NCBI GenBank assembly: GCA_046497075.1
Contig: JAWOGF010000066.1
Coordinates: forward strand, 7,445 to 71,444
Origin: Saliniplasma sp046497075
Lineage (GTDB): Archaea > Thermoplasmatota > Thermoplasmata > Halarchaeoplasmatales > Halarchaeoplasmataceae
Length of the DNA: 64,000 bases
Direction of reading: 5' to 3'
Part shown: piece by piece, positions 41,549 through 50,030 of the stretch
How the letters are laid out: every line of letters begins with the position of its first letter
How positions within the stretch are numbered: the stretch's first letter is position 1
The notes under the pieces: generated by a model
Databases searched by the model: none
Told to the model about the DNA's origin: nothing
Seen by the model: only the letters and a program-made list of their open reading frames with translations
Program-made: the position numbers and the translations under genes

Positions 41549-41929
41549 ATGTATCCAGAACATATCGATGTAAAAGTCAAGATCAAAACCCCGATATACC
41601 CGACGGAAGATATCGACAAAATAAAAACTTGCATGAGCAAGATCTTCCCAGAAGCTGTTTGGGAAGTCAAAGATAAAGAGATCGTTGGAGAGTCCACTTC
41701 TCTAGAGACCTTTGCCGAAATAATAGAGAATATGAAAATCAGGGATACCGTTCGTAGTTATCTTGTAGAACGTATAACAGGCGATAAATGTTCTTTCACA
41801 CTTTCGAAACAAGCTTCTTGCAACATTAAAGTAAACCTTTCCGATAAAGACCAACCACTTGGTGGGATCAATGTTACAATAGAATCTGACCAGCTAGATA
41901 TGTTGATTAAAGAGATAACTGAAACCTGA
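41549..41929 (+). CDS. UPF0201 family conserved archaeal protein
   Basis: 126 residues. VKVKIKTPIYPTEDIDKIKTCMSKIFP at the start and the central LETFAEIIENMKIRDTVRSYL match UPF0201, a small archaeal family with an RNA-binding-like fold related to exosome-associated proteins. It is followed by LGGINVTIES. Function unknown. Confidence 0.75.
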   Translation: MYPEHIDVKVKIKTPIYPTEDIDKIKTCMSKIFPEAVWEVKDKEIVGESTSLETFAEIIENMKIRDTVRSYLVERITGDKCSFTLSKQASCNIKVNLSDKDQPLGGINVTIESDQLDMLIKEITET

Positions 41930-42025
41930 AGGCCATAAGGCAGAGATTATTTAAATCCCCTATTAAGTAAACTATAATAATAAGCTAATTATGAATTTAT
42001 CATCGATTAAAAAGAGTGAAATTAA

Positions 42026-43012
42026 ATGGATTGGATGACGGTTGTATACTTAATCGCACTGGTCATATTGGTTTACCTGAGCGGACGTTTTTCAGGTTCT
42101 GAAACAGCTTTAACTTCTTTATCTAAAGTGGATATCGCAAATATGAGGATAGATAATGAAAAAAATGCGGAGATAATTTACAAGCTCAGGTCTAACATGG
42201 ATGAAACTATAATAACGATACTCATAGGAAATAATCTTGTTAATGTTACTGCATCATCGATCGCTACCGTGTTAGCGTATGATTTTATCGGTAACTGGGG
42301 TGTTTCCTTGGCGGTGGGTCTTTTAACTATCATCCTACTCGTATTTGGGGAGATAACGCCTAAGGGTTTTGCAATCAAGAATAAGAAACATTTCAGCCAG
42401 ATAAACGCTAAGATGATATATTATCTTTCTATAATAATGGGTCCCCTGATACAGGTATTGGATAGAACATCTGATTTTCTCATAGATCTGGTAGGGGGTA
42501 AGACAAAGGATGAGGATATGCAAGTTTCTGAATCCGACGTTAGAAAACTAGCGTCTATTTTGGAGAGGGAAGGCGTAATTAAAGAGATAGAGAGAGATAT
42601 CTTACACCAAGTATTCTGGTTCGGTGATGTTAAAGTAAAAGAGGTAAAGGTCCCCAAAGAGGATACATTCGTGATAGATGGAAAATTGAGTGTTGATGAG
42701 GGTAAGGAGTTCATAAAAGAGCACGGTTTCACTAGGGTGCCGGTAACAAAACATGGAACCAATGAGGTCATCGGCATCCTATACAGCAAGGATCTTTTAT
42801 CCAGTTCCGGAGCTAAGATAAGTGATTTTATAGGTGAAGATCCATTCTATGTTAGTAATAAAGATGAGATCACAGATGTTTTTGAAATTATGCGGCGGAA
42901 CAGGATACACATGGCTGTCGTAGTTGGTAAAGCTGGTAAATTTGACGGCATCATCACACTTGAAGATATTTTAGAAGAACTGCTTGGAGAGATATATGAC
43001 GAGTTCGACTGA
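42026..43012 (+). CDS. CNNM-type membrane protein with CBS pair (CorC/HlyC-like)
   Basis: 328 residues. The N-terminal CNNM (DUF21) domain has three or four helices with SGSETALTSLSKVDI and GEITPKGFAIKNKK (about 25-120). A CBS pair follows (about 190-325). No C-terminal CorC_HlyC domain is present, so it is shorter than bacterial relatives. Family members are linked to Mg2+ or other divalent cation transport and adenosyl-ligand sensing. Confidence 0.82.
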   Translation: MDWMTVVYLIALVILVYLSGRFSGSETALTSLSKVDIANMRIDNEKNAEIIYKLRSNMDETIITILIGNNLVNVTASSIATVLAYDFIGNWGVSLAVGLLTIILLVFGEITPKGFAIKNKKHFSQINAKMIYYLSIIMGPLIQVLDRTSDFLIDLVGGKTKDEDMQVSESDVRKLASILEREGVIKEIERDILHQVFWFGDVKVKEVKVPKEDTFVIDGKLSVDEGKEFIKEHGFTRVPVTKHGTNEVIGILYSKDLLSSSGAKISDFIGEDPFYVSNKDEITDVFEIMRRNRIHMAVVVGKAGKFDGIITLEDILEELLGEIYDEFD

Positions 43013-43059
43013 ATCGTCTCAATAAACTTTTTATAAAAACCTTGATTATTACTGAAAAG

Positions 43060-43647
43060 ATGATACTCAGAATCATCGTAGCTACATTGTTCATATTCTT
43101 CCTACCAGGTTTCATGCTGGTCAACGCTCTTTTCCCAAGGAAGGGAGAACTAGATAAAGAGTTCGACATGCTGTATAGGATCACATTGGGCATGGGGATG
43201 AGCATAGTTATAACAATCCTGAACGGGTTTTTTTTAGGCTCTATACCCGTAGAACCGGATCAGATGGGTTATTTTGTTGCAGAGAACATATGGCTGATGT
43301 TGATCTCGATCACAATATTTTTCTTCTGGGTTGGTTGGTACAGGGGTGCTTATCAGTGGATGGGATGGCTTCATCCTAAATTAGAAAGACCGGAACCTCC
43401 AGAACCTGGACCCGAGGACATAGAGTTCGAAGATGAGAGGGACCTACTCCACGAGATGCAGAAACTCGCTAGAAGACGACAGCAGTTGAAGTACCAGATA
43501 AAAGAGGCAAAGAAGAAGAGCAAAGCTCAGGCTAAAAGTATAAGAAATCATTATCAAAAGAAAAAAGAAAGGGCTCAAAAAGAATTGAAAGAGGTCGATG
43601 AGAGACTAAAAGAATTGGAAAAGATGAGGGCGGAGGAACTTTACTAA
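43060..43647 (+). CDS. Membrane protein (DUF1616-like) with long C-terminal coiled coil
   Basis: About 195 residues from ATG 43060; a TTG at 43042 is an alternative. Three hydrophobic segments lie in the first 95 residues, with FLPGFMLVNALFPRKGELDKEFDMLYRITLG resembling the archaeal DUF1616 start. The C-terminal 85 residues are a highly charged coiled coil (KLARRRQQLKYQIKEAKKK...). TTTTTATAAAA ends about 22 bp before ATG 43060, which fits leaderless initiation. The stop abuts the Pth2 start. Confidence 0.62.
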   Translation: MILRIIVATLFIFFLPGFMLVNALFPRKGELDKEFDMLYRITLGMGMSIVITILNGFFLGSIPVEPDQMGYFVAENIWLMLISITIFFFWVGWYRGAYQWMGWLHPKLERPEPPEPGPEDIEFEDERDLLHEMQKLARRRQQLKYQIKEAKKKSKAQAKSIRNHYQKKKERAQKELKEVDERLKELEKMRAEELY

Positions 43648-44013
43648 GTGGTAAAGATGAGTTTTGATCACAAGATGGTATTGGTAGTCCCCCGAAATTT
43701 GAAACTATCTCCGGGTAAATTGGCTGTTCAGGTATCTCATGCAGCAGTGAAATGTGCGCTCGAAAGCAAAGAAAAAAATGATTATTTTAGAAAGTGGTAT
43801 CGGGAGGGGCAAAAGAAAGTGGTCGTGAAATGCGATGACCTGGAACATATGGAGTTTTTGAATAAGATGGCGGAGAAGGAGGGATTGACCACTTGCCTTG
43901 TCAGGGACGCAGGTATGACCGAGGTAGAACCCGGTACTGTTACTTGTCTGGGTATAGGTCCCGGACCTAACAACTTAGTGGATAAAATAACCGGGGATCT
44001 CTCTTTAATATAG
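43648..44013 (+). CDS. pth2: Peptidyl-tRNA hydrolase 2
   Basis: About 121 residues, GTG start directly after the previous stop (ATG 43657 is an alternative). HKMVLVVPRNLKLSPGKLAVQVSHAAVKC and the C-terminal VRDAGMTEVEPGTVTCLGIGP are archaeal/eukaryal Pth2 signatures. It releases peptides from tRNA. The next gene starts immediately after the TAG. Confidence 0.92.
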   Translation: MVKMSFDHKMVLVVPRNLKLSPGKLAVQVSHAAVKCALESKEKNDYFRKWYREGQKKVVVKCDDLEHMEFLNKMAEKEGLTTCLVRDAGMTEVEPGTVTCLGIGPGPNNLVDKITGDLSLI

Positions 44014-44595
44014 GTGATCAGCTTGAAACAGAAATTGAGGGTAATAGGTATCGATGATGCACCGTTCGAATTCAAAGATGATGATGTTTTAGTTGTTGGC
44101 AGCATAGTTCGAGCACCTAATTACCTGGAAGGGATTTTATCAACTAGAGTCAAGGTCGATGGTGTAGATGCAACTGATAAACTTATTCAGATGATATCAT
44201 CTTCGAGGTTCGCTGATCAACCTTATATGGTCTTAACCGACGGTGCCGCATTAGGAGGTTTCAATCTGATCGATTTGAAGAAACTTTGGAAAGAAACGGG
44301 TATACCTGCAGTGAGTATCTCTAGAGACGAACCTGATTTTGAAAGTATTAAAAGAGCCATGAAAGAGCACCTTCCAGGATGGAGGGATAAGTACAAAAAG
44401 ATTAAATCAGGCAAGATATACAAGATAGAAACCGAACACAAACCGATCTTTGTGCAGGTAGAAGGTAGTACCATCTCAGAGGTTGAAAGGATCATCAAAT
44501 TGTTCACTATCCGAGGTAGGATCCCTGAACCAATCCGGATGAGTCATATCGTAGCATCGGGTATAGTGAGAGGAGAGTCCAAGGGTAAACCTTGA
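44014..44595 (+). CDS. DUF99 / endonuclease dU family protein
   Basis: About 190 residues. LRVIGIDDAPFEFKDDDVLVVGSIVRAPNYLEGILSTRVKVDG and the later DGAALGGFNLID are typical of DUF99, an RNase-H-like fold related to endonuclease V that has been linked to damaged-DNA cleavage. The frame starts GTG at 44014; a TTG at 44023 preceded by GGTGATC is an equally plausible start. Confidence 0.75.
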   Translation: MISLKQKLRVIGIDDAPFEFKDDDVLVVGSIVRAPNYLEGILSTRVKVDGVDATDKLIQMISSSRFADQPYMVLTDGAALGGFNLIDLKKLWKETGIPAVSISRDEPDFESIKRAMKEHLPGWRDKYKKIKSGKIYKIETEHKPIFVQVEGSTISEVERIIKLFTIRGRIPEPIRMSHIVASGIVRGESKGKP

Positions 44596-44619
44596 TACTT
44601 TGATACTTTGATACCTTGA

Positions 44620-45138
44620 TCAACCCGATTCAAATTCCACGAAACGTTCTGCTTTCGCTTTACATATAGGACATATCGGCGGTGGCTCTTCTCTAGCAGC
44701 TAGATAACCACAAACAGTGCATCTCCAGACTTTGACATCTTCCTTTTCTTCAGTAGCGTGTTCCACTTCCTCCTCTCCCCTCTCTTCTTTAGCTTCCAAA
44801 CCTGCATCGATTATAGATTGGGGTCTTCTTTCTGGTATTGGCCCTAGTTTAGAAGGATCTTCATATACCTCCTCAGAAACGAAAAGACCACAGTAACACA
44901 TTCCGTACTCATTTACATCAGCATCCCTGTATTCACAGGGGCATATTATGTCTACATCGTACTGTTTTACACCACTTGCTGGTCTGCATGGACAACTTGC
45001 GTAACCGTACCTTTTTTCATTTTCCACCATGCCTTTTATCAAGTCCTGCAACAGACCTTCATCAGGACATACGTAATACCCGTTCTCTTCAGCATCTTTC
45101 TTCACATACTCCAGCATCTCTTCTTCAGACTTCATCAA
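44620..45138 (-). CDS. Ferredoxin:thioredoxin reductase catalytic-like domain fused to rubredoxin
   Basis: 172 residues. Residues 1-85 have the FTR beta-chain cysteine pattern: YYVCPD, YGYASCPCRP, IICPCEYRD and YGMCYCGLF, which bind a [4Fe-4S] cluster next to a redox disulfide. An acidic linker leads to a rubredoxin-type domain: WRCTVCGYLAAREEPPPICPICKAKAERF. The upstream gene (4-bp overlap, ATGA) is a glutaredoxin-like protein, so this is probably a thiol-reduction pair driven by ferredoxin or rubredoxin electrons. Confidence 0.83.
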   Translation of the reverse strand: MMKSEEEMLEYVKKDAEENGYYVCPDEGLLQDLIKGMVENEKRYGYASCPCRPASGVKQYDVDIICPCEYRDADVNEYGMCYCGLFVSEEVYEDPSKLGPIPERRPQSIIDAGLEAKEERGEEEVEHATEEKEDVKVWRCTVCGYLAAREEPPPICPICKAKAERFVEFESG

Positions 45139-45422
45139 AACAGCACTTCCCTTATTTTGTCTTCCATGTAGCCTACTATCACCGTTTCACCTTCATCGAC
45201 CACAATTGTTGGACAGTTCTTTTTTGGATTATATTCTTTGAACTCTTCCATGATCTCTTTTCGATCATCTCCCTCTAAAAGATCGATATCGACATATTCG
45301 TATTCGACGCCTTCTTCTTCCAACAATTTTTTAGTCTTTTTACACCATCCACATGTACTAAGTGTGAATATTTTGACATCGTGCTCGTTTTTTTCACCTT
45401 CAACTTTGGTAGTCTCGACCAT
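45135..45422 (-). CDS. Glutaredoxin/thioredoxin-like protein
   Basis: About 95 residues from ATG 45422 (MVETTKVEGEK). The active site CGWCKKTK is near residues 24-31 and NCPTIVVDEGETVIVGY contains the cis-proline. The frame is open further upstream, but the ATG at 45422 gives the family length and follows a TATA-like ATATTATAA about 20 bp earlier. Partner of the FTR-rubredoxin gene that overlaps it. Confidence 0.8.
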   Translation of the reverse strand: MVETTKVEGEKNEHDVKIFTLSTCGWCKKTKKLLEEEGVEYEYVDIDLLEGDDRKEIMEEFKEYNPKKNCPTIVVDEGETVIVGYMEDKIREVLF

Positions 45423-45462
45423 GATATAACGAGGTAATCTTATAATATTAACTTTAGGGTGG

Positions 45463-46749
45463 TCAGAACTCAAGGTATTTCTTTAGTTCCCAGTCCGTGA
45501 CCGTCCTTTTGTAATCTCTACTTTCGGATCTTTTCAGTCTAAGGTAATGTTCATAAGATTCTTCAAGAGAATCGGAAATCAATTCATCCTTTTCCAACTC
45601 ATCTAAAGCTTCGTCGAGACTTTCTGGCAGTAGTTCTATACCCCTTTCCCGTATCTTATCCTCGTCTAGTTTAAAAAGGTCATCCCTTACTTCTTTACCA
45701 GGGTCTAAACCTTTTTCCATCCCGTCTATACCCGCTTTGATCAAGGAATTCAACATGAGGTAGATGTTAGTGGAGGCATCTCCTGCTCTAAATTCCACCC
45801 TGCCTTTAGATTCCTCTTCGTTTCCATAGGCGGGTATCCTCACCAATACGCTTCTATTCTCTCCACCCCATGAGATATAAACTGGGGCTTCGTAACCTGG
45901 TATCAATCTTTTATAGGAATTTACAGTGGGGCAACACACTGCTGAGAGGGCTTTAGCATGATCGAGTACCCCTCCTATAAACCCTTTAGCCTCCTCGTTC
46001 AACTCATCTGGTGAAAACAGATATTCCCCATCTTTCATAAGGGATAGATGCACGTGCATTCCATTGCCTGCATCAGCCATCACTGGTTTGGGCATAAAGG
46101 TAGCGATAGCCCCATATTTTTCAGCTTCTCTTTTAACTAAATCTTTTACGAAAACAAAGTCATCCGCTGCCTTCAAGGTGCTATCATATGGCATGGGCTC
46201 TATCTCAAATTGACCCGCACCTGCCTCATGATGTATCTTTTCAACTTTCATGTCTAACTTCCTAGTCAATCTAGTAAGATCCCCTATGATACTGGTGTAT
46301 TCACTCCGTCCATCAATATATCTACCAGAATCTATAGGTTCTTTAGTTTCCTTATCCAAAAGATGAAATTCGTACTCTGGTTTGACTCTAACATTTATAC
46401 CCTTTTCTTTCAAATCATTGAGAGTGCTTTTCAATAGATTTCGGGGGTCTCCTTTGAACATGCTTCCATCGGGCCAGTGCATTTCACATAAGAAAACTGC
46501 CACTTTTTCTTCATCATACTCTAAAACTCTACAACTATCCGGATCAGGAACAGCGACCATATCACTCTCTGAAACATCTGTAAAACCTACATTTGAGGAG
46601 TCAAAACTCATACCGTCCTCAAGTATAACACCCAACATATCTGGCATTATACGTATCTCTCTGACCCTACCCTGGAGATCGAGAAATCTCAATGCAACCG
46701 AATCTACATCTTCCGGAACAGTTATCTTTTTGCCCATCTTAAGCACCAT
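45463..46749 (-). CDS. glnA: Glutamine synthetase (type I)
   Basis: 428 residues (ATG 46749; ATG 46737 also possible). Metal and substrate motifs: HEAGAGQFEIE, NGMHVHLSL, YKRLIPGYEAPVYISWGGENRS and RVEFRAGDASTNIYLM. It forms glutamine from glutamate and ammonia with ATP. No adenylylation-loop tyrosine motif is apparent. It follows the SHMT gene by 6 bp, in one operon. Confidence 0.88.
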   Translation of the reverse strand: MVLKMGKKITVPEDVDSVALRFLDLQGRVREIRIMPDMLGVILEDGMSFDSSNVGFTDVSESDMVAVPDPDSCRVLEYDEEKVAVFLCEMHWPDGSMFKGDPRNLLKSTLNDLKEKGINVRVKPEYEFHLLDKETKEPIDSGRYIDGRSEYTSIIGDLTRLTRKLDMKVEKIHHEAGAGQFEIEPMPYDSTLKAADDFVFVKDLVKREAEKYGAIATFMPKPVMADAGNGMHVHLSLMKDGEYLFSPDELNEEAKGFIGGVLDHAKALSAVCCPTVNSYKRLIPGYEAPVYISWGGENRSVLVRIPAYGNEEESKGRVEFRAGDASTNIYLMLNSLIKAGIDGMEKGLDPGKEVRDDLFKLDEDKIRERGIELLPESLDEALDELEKDELISDSLEESYEHYLRLKRSESRDYKRTVTDWELKKYLEF

Positions 46750-46755
46750 AAACCC

Positions 46756-47874
46756 CTATAAGCCTCTCATATTAAACCTTTTATAAATATCCGATATTTT
46801 CTCAGCTATCTGATTCATATCTTCAGGACCCAATCCCCTGTGTGTGACCTCGGCTACACCCATCCTACCCGTTATATCTATGAATATATCCTCCCGTTCC
46901 AACATCTTGCAAAACTTCATAGCTTCTTCCTTATCTAGATCCAAGAATATCTGGTGGGATTCGGTGTAACCTTTCTCGGCGAATTTCATAGGGACATCTG
47001 ATTCGTCTAAAGCCCTACCTAGTGCTTTACCGTTCTTAACAACCCGTTCACCATATCCCTCATCATCCAGTAGTTCTTCCATAGCTATGCCCAGACCAGC
47101 TATCCTGTTTACATGTGGGTTATCTATAAGACCTATTCCCGTGTCAAGGTCGATCTCTATGTATCTGCGAAGCATCTTAACGTACTCTTCAGAATCTGTT
47201 AGGATCATCCCACCTTGAGGTCCGTAAAAAGACTTATGAGTACTGCCGATCAAAACGTCTGCTCCTTCTTCAAGAGGGTCCTGAAAGGCTCCAGTAGCTA
47301 TTAAACCTAGAACATGGGAACCATCGAATACACAAACATGTGAATCCAGGTGTTTATCAGCTAGTGCTCTGATTTCTTCGACAGGGTGCGGAAATGGGAT
47401 GTAAGAAGAGCCAAGTATGGTAAGTTTCACATCATTTTTTCGATACACTTCTTTAGCCTTTTCCACATCGATCTCATAAGTACCATCTTTGACAGGTAAA
47501 GATACCCTTCTCCTATCGAACTTTTTTAAACCTAGTGGATATCCGCCGTTTGTATAATCCATCATAGCTATCTGATCACCGGGGTCTGTGAAAGAAAACA
47601 ATACATCTAGATCACATAGATTACCTGAAATCAGTTTGATCAAAGCGTGTTTTACATCGAACAGCTCTTCAGCTAGTTCTTTCGTAGTATCCAAGATCTC
47701 TCGGGCGGGCTTTGTACCTCCATAATAGGTTGAATGGTACCTACCCGCTAGATCCGAAGATAATGCCCTTTTCACATCATCTGATATGTGATTCTCGGAA
47801 GCAACAAGATTGATACCTCTTTCTCTTAAATTCTCATGCCGTTCGACCAGTTCTTTGATATTTGAATTTTTCAT
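46756..47874 (-). CDS. glyA: Serine hydroxymethyltransferase-like PLP enzyme
   Basis: 372 residues, shorter than the usual 410-430. LVASENHISDDVKRALSSDLAGRYHSTYYGG, DGSHVLGLIATG and the PLP-lysine K214 in GSTHKSFYGPQGG match the archaeal SHMT group. It interconverts serine and glycine with a folate or pterin one-carbon carrier. A threonine-aldolase-type activity cannot be excluded. Co-directional with glnA. Confidence 0.8.
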   Translation of the reverse strand: MKNSNIKELVERHENLRERGINLVASENHISDDVKRALSSDLAGRYHSTYYGGTKPAREILDTTKELAEELFDVKHALIKLISGNLCDLDVLFSFTDPGDQIAMMDYTNGGYPLGLKKFDRRRVSLPVKDGTYEIDVEKAKEVYRKNDVKLTILGSSYIPFPHPVEEIRALADKHLDSHVCVFDGSHVLGLIATGAFQDPLEEGADVLIGSTHKSFYGPQGGMILTDSEEYVKMLRRYIEIDLDTGIGLIDNPHVNRIAGLGIAMEELLDDEGYGERVVKNGKALGRALDESDVPMKFAEKGYTESHQIFLDLDKEEAMKFCKMLEREDIFIDITGRMGVAEVTHRGLGPEDMNQIAEKISDIYKRFNMRGL

Positions 47875-48005
47875 GGATATGCCTCGATTTTCAATGTAAT
47901 ACCCCTAGTTTTTAATATATTTAATGACAGTTCAGGACATCGAAAGTGACCTTTACTAATATTAAAAAACCAAATTTTAAATACCTCTCCTTTCGATAAT
48001 GAACC

Positions 48006-48389
48006 ATGCGGATAACTAATACAGATAAAATAGCAGATGATGAGATCGTAGAGGATTTAGGTCTTGTTAGAGGTAACACGGTGAGAGCAAGAAATGCTGT
48101 GAGAGATTTTACACAGGGCATAAGGAACATCTTCGGTGGTGAACTAAAAGCATACTCCGATCTTATGACTGATGCAAGAGAAGAAGCCATTGGGAGGATG
48201 GTGCAAGATGCTCAGAGATTGGGGGCTGATGCCATCGTTAACGTAAGATTTATGACTTCTCAGATAACCAAGGGCGGAGCGGAGATACTTGCATATGGTA
48301 CTGCAGTGAAACTGAAGAGAGGATCCTCTAAATCAACTGGACGATCTTCACAGAATACTCCACCAAAACCCCCACCAGATCAGTGGTAA
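48006..48389 (+). CDS. YbjQ (UPF0145) family protein
   Basis: 127 residues. VRGNTVRARNAVRDFTQGIRNIFGGELKAYSDLM and GADAIVNVRF are characteristic of YbjQ/UPF0145, a pentameric family annotated as possible heavy-metal binding. The proline-rich tail (NTPPKPPPDQW) is extra. TTTTAAATACC lies about 25-33 bp before the ATG. Confidence 0.8.
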   Translation: MRITNTDKIADDEIVEDLGLVRGNTVRARNAVRDFTQGIRNIFGGELKAYSDLMTDAREEAIGRMVQDAQRLGADAIVNVRFMTSQITKGGAEILAYGTAVKLKRGSSKSTGRSSQNTPPKPPPDQW

Positions 48390-48459
48390 AAATGACTTAG
48401 AGAGATGGGAGAACTCTCTACAAGGTATCTGAGTAGCTTACAGAATATTTTAAAGTTAT

Positions 48460-48768
48460 TCAGTATTCAGTAATGTCTCTTTTACAGTGTTTACACCAAA
48501 CTGCGTCTTTAGGAATTCTATTGTTGCAGTAAGGACATTTTTTAGTAGATGAACGTATGAATTCTTTTTTGATAAGGATAAGTATTACAATTATGATCAT
48601 CATTACAAAAATAGTAAAGAGTCCACAAAGAATAGTAAATGGGATAACAAAGAAATTTGAAGGGAGTAGATTAGAAAAATAAAACCTAAAAATATTCACT
48701 ACTCTTATCAACTCGGCAAAGATCTGATCGAACATATCTACGAATTTATCTATAATCATGGTGATCAT
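48460..48768 (-). CDS. Small membrane protein with C-terminal zinc ribbon
   Basis: 102 residues. Hydrophobic helices about 8-30 and 36-68, then KKCPYCNNRIPKDAVWCKHC near the C-terminus, a double CxxC zinc ribbon. It follows two acetyltransferase genes by 12 bp. Function unknown. Confidence 0.6.
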   Translation of the reverse strand: MITMIIDKFVDMFDQIFAELIRVVNIFRFYFSNLLPSNFFVIPFTILCGLFTIFVMMIIIVILILIKKEFIRSSTKKCPYCNNRIPKDAVWCKHCKRDITEY

Positions 48769-48780
48769 TTGATTTTTACT

Positions 48781-49344
48781 TTACTCATCCCATTCTCTCC
48801 TCAAAAGACCGTATCCGATCCTATGGATATATTTTCCTCCCCACCTTTTGATCTCTCTTTCTGTTCCCTCCTCAACGAATCCAAGTTTCTCTGCTACCCT
48901 CTGCATCCGTGAGTTGTATGAATAGGTTCGAATAGCGATCTTATGGATATCGGAGTATTCTAGTAAATAATCGATCCATAATTGAAGAGCCTCTGTACCA
49001 AATCCTTTTCCTAGATATTCATCTTCGCATATATCTATACCTACGTACCAGAGATCAAGATCTTCCTTATCTGAATATCTATTAACCCATCCTATTGGGA
49101 TACCATCTGTAGTCGATATCAATGCTCTCTTTCGAGGATGTTCTTTTTCTTCCATGTAAAGATTCCGAAATGATCTTCTTCTTTTATCCTTGGACATATC
49201 CTCTTTCTCCACCTCCCATGGAGCATCGTACTCCTGCCACTCACCCTCATCCCACCAACCAACATATATTTCAACGTCGGATTCTACCCCATCTCTCAGT
49301 AGTATGTTTTCACCTTTGGAAATTATGGTGTATTCATCTTTCAC
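48781..49344 (-). CDS. GNAT acetyltransferase, RimJ/RimL-like
   Basis: 187 residues. IGWVNRYSDKEDLDLWYVGIDICEDEYLGKGFGTEALQLW contains the acetyl-CoA binding GKGFGTEA, followed by RMQRVAEKLGFVEEGTERE. It acetylates an amino group, perhaps of a protein N-terminus or a small molecule. It is 12 bp behind another GNAT gene. Confidence 0.78.
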   Translation of the reverse strand: MKDEYTIISKGENILLRDGVESDVEIYVGWWDEGEWQEYDAPWEVEKEDMSKDKRRRSFRNLYMEEKEHPRKRALISTTDGIPIGWVNRYSDKEDLDLWYVGIDICEDEYLGKGFGTEALQLWIDYLLEYSDIHKIAIRTYSYNSRMQRVAEKLGFVEEGTEREIKRWGGKYIHRIGYGLLRREWDE

Positions 49345-49356
49345 TTCCGTCCACCT

Positions 49357-49938
49357 CTATTCTAACCCAAGATACCAAATCAGCATGGTTTCGTGAGATA
49401 AATTTTCTTCCCCCATGTAAGCGTATCTATCGACGCATCCCAACCTACATCCTTCTTTAACGTAGAAATTACAGGCTGGAACGTTGACGTTCTGTGTTTC
49501 AACCTTCAAAAGTTTACAATCTCTTTTTTTGGACCACTCTACGGCCTTTTGAAACAAACTATGCCCGATCCCTTTGCCCCTGAATTCTGGATGAACTCTT
49601 ATGTCCCAAACAACGGCTATATCGTTACGACCTGACAGCATGTTAACACCCTCTGTATCGTAAGCGATGATCACCCCTCCTACCACCTCGTTTTCAAACA
49701 AAGCGGTGAAAAAGCCCCAATTAGTCGTGTCGAACTCTTTTTGCAACCTTTTTATATCTGAGTCGTCACCATAATCCTTCATGTAGCTTTCATCGAGCTC
49801 CTTCTCTACCAGCTTGATACCACCCAGACCCTGATGGATCAGCCTGACATCATATATACGGTTGACCTCGAATGTAATTGGGATCTCAACATATTCATCT
49901 ATATCTTCGAGAGATATCTCTTTTAACCTGATATCCAT
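49357..49938 (-). CDS. GNAT-family N-acetyltransferase
   Basis: 193 residues. The acetyl-CoA motif lies in IRVHPEFRGKGIGHSLFQKAVEWSKKRDCKLLKVETQ, then NVPACNFYVKEGCRLGC. The N-terminal half (about 1-75) is unlike RimI and may hold the substrate pocket. First gene of a three-gene cluster with 48781-49344 and 48460-48768. Confidence 0.78.
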   Translation of the reverse strand: MDIRLKEISLEDIDEYVEIPITFEVNRIYDVRLIHQGLGGIKLVEKELDESYMKDYGDDSDIKRLQKEFDTTNWGFFTALFENEVVGGVIIAYDTEGVNMLSGRNDIAVVWDIRVHPEFRGKGIGHSLFQKAVEWSKKRDCKLLKVETQNVNVPACNFYVKEGCRLGCVDRYAYMGEENLSHETMLIWYLGLE

Positions 49939-50030
49939 ATATGTTCATATGTTCATTCTCGTGATCGTTATAAGGTTTATTCTTATAAGCAGGGTAAAGA
50001 TTTAAATCTGAAATATGTGTTGAACGGTTG

